This document shows positions 38,138-43,704 of a stretch of 43,704 nt of DNA, piece after piece (the stretch's first letter is position 1; every line of letters begins with the position of its first letter). Both the position numbers and the translations under genes were made by a program. The DNA is taken from positions 1 through 43,704 of IMG/VR virus record IMGVR_UViG_3300044620_001605; one strand, 5' to 3'. The notes below the pieces were generated by a model. That model was given only the letters and a program-made list of their open reading frames with translations. It had not been told where the DNA came from and ran no database searches. Source of the stretch: a virus.

Positions 38138-41100
38138 TTAGCTTAAAACAACGTCAACAGCTTCGATCTCGATTTCTTTTTGAAGATCAGGGCGAGCCGC
38201 CACGAGCTTCTCAGCTTTTGGCTTCGTGACTTTCACTTCAGAACATCCACCGAGAACTCGCACGCCAACCACTTTTTGATCGCCAAATGGTTGTGCGAAT
38301 TTCCCACCCGCTCCTGCTGTGAGGCTTTCAGCGCGTGGTTTTTCAATCTCGACGTCGATACACTGACCAGCTACTTCAACGCCGAAAACAGATCCGCGAG
38401 AAGTACATTCAGCAACCAAGAGGTCTTCAACGTAGGCTTCGCTCACACCGTTCAACGAAACGCCGTGGATTTCCATTGCGCCAGTCTCAGGACGAGCCGC
38501 TGTGTTGACACCCATGGCCTCTTGTTGAGCGACGCTTCCAAGCCAGCCAATCGGGGCCTTGCCGTGAGTTTCAGCATCACGAACAACGACGCCGCAAGCT
38601 GCAACGCGAGTCGCCTGATCGAAGCGGACGCCGAACACACCTTTGTGCGTGTGGTTTTGTCCATCGAGGTTACGAGCGATTTTGTAAGTGACGGGGCCTG
38701 TTCCAGAGCCAAATCCGAGAAGTGTAATACACTGCTCATAAGTGACCGGGGTTTCAGTGTCAGCCGTTACAAGCGCCATTGTCTCAGCGTCAACGAGCTT
38801 GAGCTTCCAAACGCTGTCGGAAAGATCAGGCAACGCTTTAGCGAGGTAAGCTGTAGTTTGACGACGATCGGTACGAGCCGCAGCTTGTAGCAAGATAACG
38901 TCTTTGTCAGTCGATACAGACTCGTCACCTTTGACATACCAAGGGTAGATTTCGCCGTAGCCGTAGTATGTGCCGTCATCAGCAAAAATATCGCCTTGAA
39001 ATCCGCCTTTCAGACCAACGTGACAAGCTGTCAGCGCGTCGATTGCGTCAAGCATTGTCTTACGACAAGCAAGAACACCGATATCGACGCTTGAGTTATC
39101 AACGCCGCCAAGTTGTGCTTGAGGAATTGCCGCTGTGAAGAATTTCTTCAAGAGAGCAATCGCTTCAACCGCAGCAAGACCAGCTTCTACCACGTCATTG
39201 CCTTTGTACAACCCGTGAGCTTTTTTCGCTGTCCATGCGCTTGTTCCACCTGCCGCTGTGTAGTTTGCAACAGCTTTGAATGCTGTATCAAACGAGTCAG
39301 AAGGTTTTGGCTCAAGCTTAGAAGCAGGAACGGCCTCTTCAATCGCTTCTTTGCTCATCAATACAAGTGAAGGAGCGATAGAAGCAGCGTCAGACAGAGT
39401 GTTTGTATAGCCAAAAGTTCTCAGACCATTACCATTGAAGGTTTTCATTTGACCAGAGGTTGGGCTTGAAATCGACACATGTTCCATTGGGGCGATGTGC
39501 ATACCTTTGAAGCTACAATCCATCACGTAACAGTCTTCAACTGTTCCGCCACGAGTGACAGCAAGAGCGCCGACACCTTCGTCAGACGATCCAAAACGAG
39601 CGCCGTATGCCACTGAATCAGGGTAACGGAACTTGTCGTCAGTCATCGGATTTTGAGCAATCAAGTTTGCAGAGCGCGGAATCTGCTTAACAGATGTCAT
39701 GCGTTGCAAGCTGTCCATAGAAAGTCCAGCACGATTTGCACCAGCGACGTTGAGTGCATTGTGGCCTGTGTTGACTTGGATGTATGTGTCGTCAGCAGAC
39801 TTCATGGATTTTTTGTGCGCCGCCATCATCGCTTTCAGAGCTTTGAGAACTCTTGGAGCTTGAGCAGATGGAACACCGGCAGCAGTCAATTCGGCTTCAG
39901 TTTTGAGGACTGGGTAGCGAGTTGTTTTGCCGTTGCCAAATGTGTCGGTTGCGCCAACAGCGATTGGCTCCCATTTCATCCACGGGCAAGCCAATTTTCC
40001 AGAAGTTTCCCATGTGCTTGGGCGCTCGAAATAGCCGAGAGCGATTTCAACGTTCGCAAGCTGTGCGTAGTGGCTAAGAGCCATTGACGAGTTTGAAACA
40101 GCTTTGTTCAGCATCTTCTGATGAACGTCTTTCATCACAACTTCAGACGGATCATTGAAGATCGCTGTGCCGAAGTATGAACCTTGGTTGACAGTTCCCT
40201 CTTCACCCGATTCGATGCCTTCAATCAACACGCCTTTGACCATGTGTCCACGGATTGCAAAGTGGTTGTTACGAAGCAGACGACCTTTGCCAGTCGAGCT
40301 ATAGATGTGCGCGTTGCGTGCACCTTTGTTCGACAGTCCAAGGAAATGACCGTTAGATAGGTCAATGATGGAGCTAAATGCTGCAATGCGGTTTGGGCGC
40401 TCGTGAGCGCCGATTTTAAAGCCGCAAAGATCGATAACTTGGTTTGCGCCCCACATGCGGATTTCGGAGTTGACACCTAGCAGCATGAAAGGCTGACGGC
40501 TTGCGTCTGTTGTTGCCCAAATGGATGTTGGATCTTTTAGGTATTCAACATCGCCACGGTAGTTGACTGGCTTTGCAAGGCCGCGATGCGTCAAAGACTC
40601 TTGCTCAACAGTGCCTGGCAATGCGTGAGCAAGGCCGGTGTTAAGCACGCCATTTAGCGTGGTGTTTGAAGCTTGGAAACCGGGGAAAACCGCGTTACGG
40701 ATTGAGTTAACGATGTCACCTTGCAGCTTCAGTTGACATTCAACTTCACCAAGGATGATCGTGCCGTAACGAAGTGCGGCGTCATCAGCAAACAAGAGAA
40801 CTGTTTTACCTTCAGCACGTTTTTTAAAGGCGTCAAGCATAGTTCCAGAAGGCACGCCGTCAGCGATGTTAGCCGCTTTGATGGCAGCAAGGTCAAGAAC
40901 AACTCTTGTTCCGACAACAAAACCGTCTTCACGAGCGTCAATGATTCTTGTCTCGCGACGGCCATTGTTTGCAACAGGAGCGCCGCCAACGGCAGCGGGA
41001 GCTTGAGACACGCCGGGGCTTCCACCAACTGGAATCAAACCAATTGCCTCATCGTAACGGATTGTTCCGCCAGCTTCGTATTTTTTTACGAGGCGCTCGC

Positions 41101-41155
41101 GCTCTGCGCGCAGCTTTTGGTACAACGCTTCGCCTTTAAGTTTTGTCTTAGACAT
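38138..41155 (-). CDS. Tailspike / large beta-helix virion protein
   Basis: A 1005-residue protein with a strong ribosome site (GGAGAG). The N-terminus is a short coiled coil (LYQKLRAERERLVKKYEAGG) and a Gly/Pro/Ala linker; long stretches then look like right-handed parallel beta-helix: IDLCGFKIGAHERP, IDLSNGHFLGLSNKGARNAH, NNHFAIRGHMVKGVLIEGIE, GGTVEDCYVMDCSFKGMHIA, and near the C-terminus MEIHGVSLNGVSEAYVEDLL. Such proteins are tailspikes that bind or cut surface polysaccharide. Codon use favours G+C and looks unlike the AT-rich neighbours, suggesting high expression or recent acquisition. Confidence 0.75.
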   Translation of the reverse strand: MSKTKLKGEALYQKLRAERERLVKKYEAGGTIRYDEAIGLIPVGGSPGVSQAPAAVGGAPVANNGRRETRIIDAREDGFVVGTRVVLDLAAIKAANIADGVPSGTMLDAFKKRAEGKTVLLFADDAALRYGTIILGEVECQLKLQGDIVNSIRNAVFPGFQASNTTLNGVLNTGLAHALPGTVEQESLTHRGLAKPVNYRGDVEYLKDPTSIWATTDASRQPFMLLGVNSEIRMWGANQVIDLCGFKIGAHERPNRIAAFSSIIDLSNGHFLGLSNKGARNAHIYSSTGKGRLLRNNHFAIRGHMVKGVLIEGIESGEEGTVNQGSYFGTAIFNDPSEVVMKDVHQKMLNKAVSNSSMALSHYAQLANVEIALGYFERPSTWETSGKLACPWMKWEPIAVGATDTFGNGKTTRYPVLKTEAELTAAGVPSAQAPRVLKALKAMMAAHKKSMKSADDTYIQVNTGHNALNVAGANRAGLSMDSLQRMTSVKQIPRSANLIAQNPMTDDKFRYPDSVAYGARFGSSDEGVGALAVTRGGTVEDCYVMDCSFKGMHIAPMEHVSISSPTSGQMKTFNGNGLRTFGYTNTLSDAASIAPSLVLMSKEAIEEAVPASKLEPKPSDSFDTAFKAVANYTAAGGTSAWTAKKAHGLYKGNDVVEAGLAAVEAIALLKKFFTAAIPQAQLGGVDNSSVDIGVLACRKTMLDAIDALTACHVGLKGGFQGDIFADDGTYYGYGEIYPWYVKGDESVSTDKDVILLQAAARTDRRQTTAYLAKALPDLSDSVWKLKLVDAETMALVTADTETPVTYEQCITLLGFGSGTGPVTYKIARNLDGQNHTHKGVFGVRFDQATRVAACGVVVRDAETHGKAPIGWLGSVAQQEAMGVNTAARPETGAMEIHGVSLNGVSEAYVEDLLVAECTSRGSVFGVEVAGQCIDVEIEKPRAESLTAGAGGKFAQPFGDQKVVGVRVLGGCSEVKVTKPKAEKLVAARPDLQKEIEIEAVDVVLS

Positions 41156-41214
41156 CTTTTCTCTCCAAAAAAATATTCATGACAACCAAACCATTTGATT
41201 GCCAAACAGCACCA

Positions 41215-42534
41215 TTAAATGCGCGGGCGCATATCTTTCAAGTAACGAATCGAAACTCTGTCACCTGATGACAACGCTTCATCACCACCTTGAATCAAGC
41301 TTCCGACAAATGTTAGCCTTGTTTTTCCGTCAACAATACTAAGAGTATAATCATACTCTTCGATAAGAGCTAAACGGTCAACAACGGGCATGACGCTTTG
41401 AGGATATGCTTTAAATTCTAGTTCAACATAATTGTTTGTTATGTCTTGTGCTGTCAATATTTTTCTTTCAAATTTGAATTGATCTGCCAGAGTATCAACA
41501 ACTTCGTAAGCACGAGCCTCGGTGAAATACTTGTTGGACGCGCCTTCTGCGATATCATCAGTATTTAAAACAACAATGCCAGTTTTGCCGTTGACAGAAT
41601 CAACATCAGACTCGGTAACGATATCAAGCCAAGATCCAACTTCAGTCGCATTATCAACAGCCCAAATGTAAGTTCTTGCAAGCTTAACACCAGTCGCAGT
41701 TGTAATAGCTTCGGTGACTTTTACAACGTCACCCTCTTCAACTGTTAAAGCGTCTCTTTCAGCTAATGTTGTAACAACATAAACATCTGTCAATGCTATG
41801 CCGGGAAGTTGAGCAACAGGCAATTTTCCAAAAGCATTCAGAGTTGCGATGCCATTAGGTTGACCATATTTGCTAGTAACTTTTGTGGAAATCTCGCTGT
41901 CAGTATAAGCTTTAGATTCGCTTAATATGCGAATATCTTCAGACGCACGAGTCGCAGCTTCAGCCGCCTCTGCTGCCATTGCACGAGCTTTTTCAACATC
42001 GGTATAAGCCTTAGACTCGCTTAAAATCCGAATGTCTTCAGAAGCGCGAGTTGAAGCTTCAGCCGCCTCTGCTGCCATTGCGCGAGCTTTTTCAACATCG
42101 GTATATTCTTTGGATTCGCTTAATACGCGAACATCTTCAGCGGCGCGAGTGATAGCCTCTTGCGCAATTTCCATTTCAAGTTCATGATCGGCGGCCTGAC
42201 GCGCAGCGGCCTCTTCAGCCACTTTCATGTCGGTATAAGCTTCTGTGCGACCTTCTAAAGCAATGTCGGCAGCAGCAAAGTCTGCGCGAACAACGTTGTC
42301 TTTGTTATCGACGTATGCTTTGTTTGTCAGGTCTTGATCGTGCATTGCTTCATAAGCAACACGAGGCAAAAGTCCAAGTTGAAAAACGTTGCTAGAACTA
42401 AGTTTGAATAGTTCTTGCTCTGTTCCGTCTGTCTTTTTTGCCTTGAAAGCGTGCTCATTTAAAAACAGAAGCTTGTTTCCATCAATTGCCTTATCATCAA
42501 TATTCTTCTTTTTTACGCGCAAATTAACAGTCAT
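41215..42534 (-). CDS. Fibre protein with 33-residue coiled-coil repeats
   Basis: A 439-residue protein. Residues ~100-215 contain near-perfect repeats of the unit ARAMAAEAAEA(S/A)TRASEDI(RILSESKAYTDVEK), about 33 residues each, forming a trimeric coiled-coil stalk. A domain with YGQPNGIATLNAFGKLPVAQ and VNGKTGIVVLNTDDIAEG follows, both common in phage fibres. The last ~90 residues (LTAQDITNNYVELEFKAYPQ; DRLALIEEYDYTLSIV) are homologous to the end of the 42579-43016 protein. Probably the connector that carries the tailspike, whose gene follows. Confidence 0.8.
   Translation of the reverse strand: MTVNLRVKKKNIDDKAIDGNKLLFLNEHAFKAKKTDGTEQELFKLSSSNVFQLGLLPRVAYEAMHDQDLTNKAYVDNKDNVVRADFAAADIALEGRTEAYTDMKVAEEAAARQAADHELEMEIAQEAITRAAEDVRVLSESKEYTDVEKARAMAAEAAEASTRASEDIRILSESKAYTDVEKARAMAAEAAEAATRASEDIRILSESKAYTDSEISTKVTSKYGQPNGIATLNAFGKLPVAQLPGIALTDVYVVTTLAERDALTVEEGDVVKVTEAITTATGVKLARTYIWAVDNATEVGSWLDIVTESDVDSVNGKTGIVVLNTDDIAEGASNKYFTEARAYEVVDTLADQFKFERKILTAQDITNNYVELEFKAYPQSVMPVVDRLALIEEYDYTLSIVDGKTRLTFVGSLIQGGDEALSSGDRVSIRYLKDMRPRI
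41890..42160 (-). repeat. ~99-bp tandem repeats in the fibre gene
   Basis: Two near-identical and one diverged copies of a unit of about 99 bp encode the coiled-coil stalk. They share long runs such as TCAGCCGCCTCTGCTGCCAT on the plus strand. Copy number is likely to vary by recombination. Confidence 0.75.
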
Positions 42535-42578
42535 AGACTCTCCCGCTTGTAATTTTAATGTTTTAAAAATTTATTTGA

Positions 42579-43016
42579 TTATTGTACTGCAAACTGCACA
42601 AAAAACACCATTTCTGCGCTCAGACATTCATTTCCGTTATTTGTCAATTCGCCGGAAAAGGTTATTTTTGAGCGGTTATCGGTGGTTGTGCTAATGATAA
42701 AGTCAATGCCTTCAATGACTACAAGGCGATCCATAGAAGCAAAAACACTGCCATCTAAGGCTTTATGTGTCAAAATGACAAATCCATTATTGATGTCTGT
42801 ATCTGTCAACTGAAAGACGTTTTTTTTAAAAGAAATCGATGGGACGCTTATGGTTTCTTTAAAATCGTCAAGCTCTTTAGAGGACACAAAATCGTAAGAA
42901 ATGCCCGTTTCTTTTTTGTATTTGAATTTTTCTGCGCCGATATCGTACCACATCTCAACGCGATTGGATGGCGGTGATGATGGTTCCTCTGATTTTTTTA
43001 ATCTGATACCGGGCAT
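42579..43016 (-). CDS. Short fibre-related protein
   Basis: A 145-residue protein. The N-terminus (MPGIRLKKSEEPSSPPSNRV then EMWYDIGAEKFKYKKETG) resembles the start of small virion-attached domains; the last ~85 residues (LTDTDINNGFVILTHKALDG; DRLVVIEGIDFIISTTTDNR) match the C-terminal domain of the next fibre gene, with shared LT..DI.N, DRL..IE and LS landmarks. The two are thus paralogous. Probably a small tail component using the same docking domain. Confidence 0.75.
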   Translation of the reverse strand: MPGIRLKKSEEPSSPPSNRVEMWYDIGAEKFKYKKETGISYDFVSSKELDDFKETISVPSISFKKNVFQLTDTDINNGFVILTHKALDGSVFASMDRLVVIEGIDFIISTTTDNRSKITFSGELTNNGNECLSAEMVFFVQFAVQ

Positions 43017-43039
43017 ATAAACTCTAATTATATAATAAT

Positions 43040-43210
43040 CTAGTCTTCTATTATATAGTGACCTTCAATATTTAGTAAACCGAGAATCTCCAGCGTTCCA
43101 AAGGTTACAGATTGTCGAAATTCTGCGATTTTTACGACTTGATTCGCAGGAATAATTGACCAACCGGAATGCCAATCACTGCTGCTAATAATCGGCGTGA
43201 CAATAGGCAT
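43040..43210 (-). CDS. 56-residue small late protein
   Basis: ATG 43210 overlaps the TAA of the preceding gene (TAATG). The sequence MPIVTPIISSSDWHSGWSII then PANQVVKIAEFRQSVTFGTL and EILGLLNIEGHYIIED is beta-rich, without signal or membrane segment. Similar tiny beta proteins occur among fibre genes of other phages. Not long enough for domain recognition, but well placed in a closely packed late operon. Confidence 0.7.
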   Translation of the reverse strand: MPIVTPIISSSDWHSGWSIIPANQVVKIAEFRQSVTFGTLEILGLLNIEGHYIIED

Positions 43211-43704
43211 TATGCGATCTCCTCGACTATAACGCTGGCATTACCAAGCGAGGATCTGCCGTACAAAATAATGCTGTCTTTTATCATGTAAATCCGCTCA
43301 GAAGAGTCTCTTAAAAAGACACCAAAATCAGAAACATTCTCCGCCGTATAATTTATCTTTATGTCAACGCCGCTAAAATTTTGAATCTGGATAGAGTTAC
43401 GATTGGCAAGCGGAACAGGCGGCAGGGCCGTCCATCCGGTGTCGTTTAAAATAACCTCAGTCACTTTGCCGCCAATATTTAAACCAGCTTGAGCCACGCT
43501 TCCATTGATTGTGACTCCGCCTTCCAGCGGCTTTGTGTTGTCTGGAATTGCGGGCAAAAAATAAGAGGTGCGTTCAGACCATTTCGCTTTGAAAACACCC
43601 ATCAAAGCGTAATTACTAACGATCAAATCACTTTGCCTGTGTTGCCTTAAAATCTGCCATACCGCTTCGTCGTCAGAAGCACGCATGGAATCACTGCGCC
43701 CAAT
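43210..43704 (-). CDS. Late structural-region protein, 3' part (begins at 202 across the join)
   Basis: The 3' part of the join-spanning gene; 43578-43704 repeats bases 1-127. The visible frame would start at an internal ATG (43686), but the true start is ATG 202 on the other side, giving 189 residues. The C-terminal half is beta-rich (GGVTINGSVAQAGLNIGGKV; FSGVDIKINYTAENVSDFGV; ERIYMIKDSIILYGRSSLGN), like a small virion beta-sandwich domain. The stop overlaps the next gene's ATG. Confidence 0.85.
   Translation of the reverse strand: MGRSDSMRASDDEAVWQILRQHRQSDLIVSNYALMGVFKAKWSERTSYFLPAIPDNTKPLEGGVTINGSVAQAGLNIGGKVTEVILNDTGWTALPPVPLANRNSIQIQNFSGVDIKINYTAENVSDFGVFLRDSSERIYMIKDSIILYGRSSLGNASVIVEEIA
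43578..43704. repeat. Terminal direct repeat, right copy
   Basis: Identical to 1-127; see the left copy. Removing it gives a 43,577-bp circle. Confidence 0.95.

Noticed and set aside
38180-41182. Plus-strand ORFs up to 236 codons opposite the tailspike
   Set aside because: Antisense shadows of a GC-richer gene; Cys/Ser/Arg-rich composition, no initiation signals.
1-43704. Temperate lifestyle (integrase, att site, cI-like repressor)
   Set aside because: No tyrosine or serine recombinase signature in any frame. The only HTH proteins are the RHH and LysR-like ones, which do not by themselves imply lysogeny.
1-43704. CRISPR array, insertion sequence or anti-CRISPR cluster
   Set aside because: No regularly spaced repeat/spacer pattern and no transposase; the repeats found are tandem or operator-like.

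Overview
The window is a complete circular phage genome written linearly. The first 127 bases (1-127) recur exactly as the last 127 (43578-43704), so the unique circle is 43,577 bp, and one gene runs across the join. The gene content is that of a podovirus with a P22-like plan: small and large terminase, a ~700-residue portal, scaffold, coat, head-tail adaptor, a large tail hub or nozzle protein, several Ala/Gln/Gly-rich ejection proteins, fibres and a tailspike. I see no integrase, excisionase, parA or cI-type repressor, so a virulent lifestyle is likelier. Lipoproteins with lipoboxes, an M15 endolysin and two Fur-box-like sites point to a Gram-negative host. I cannot name the host.

Layout. 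All late genes lie on the minus strand in one block of about 29 kb: terS (21550) leftwards through terL, portal, scaffold, coat, fibres, hub, adaptor and ejection proteins to base 1, then across the join from 43577 leftwards through fibre genes, the tailspike (38138-41155), a possible membrane/lysis pair, a VRR-NUC nuclease and a small HTH regulator (36188). An 850-bp gene-poor region upstream of terS (21551-22400) holds tandem Fur-box-like repeats inside a predicted minus-strand promoter, a pair of 30-bp-period repeats, and a consensus plus-strand promoter with no gene in front of it. Next, on the minus strand, comes a compact operon (22401-24811) with an amidoligase-like enzyme, a stand-alone class II glutamine amidotransferase and four tiny genes. 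It is preceded by twin dyad sites. The replication genes (26534-28915, minus) encode an initiator-like protein with internal iteron-like repeats and a DnaB-type helicase. An M15 endolysin sits at 29085-29540.

The plus-strand early operon (29580-36191) encodes an RHH protein, a Gp157-like protein, a Bet/RecT annealing protein, SSB, an orphan Dam-like adenine methylase, a DUF1566/C-type-lectin-like protein, and many very small proteins joined by a repeated 15-bp stop/Shine-Dalgarno/start cassette. A minus-strand staphylococcal-nuclease homologue interrupts it. That nuclease and the HTH regulator both appear to be transcribed as leaderless mRNAs. Early and late blocks converge near 36.19 kb, with plus-strand terminators just beyond.

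How the genes probably work together: RHH, HTH, the paired operators and the Fur-like sites give several regulatory layers; Bet, SSB, initiator and helicase replicate and recombine the DNA; a P22-like headful machine packages it. The amidoligase/amidotransferase pair is the most interesting enzymatic module: it should form an amide bond on an unknown target with ammonia taken from glutamine.
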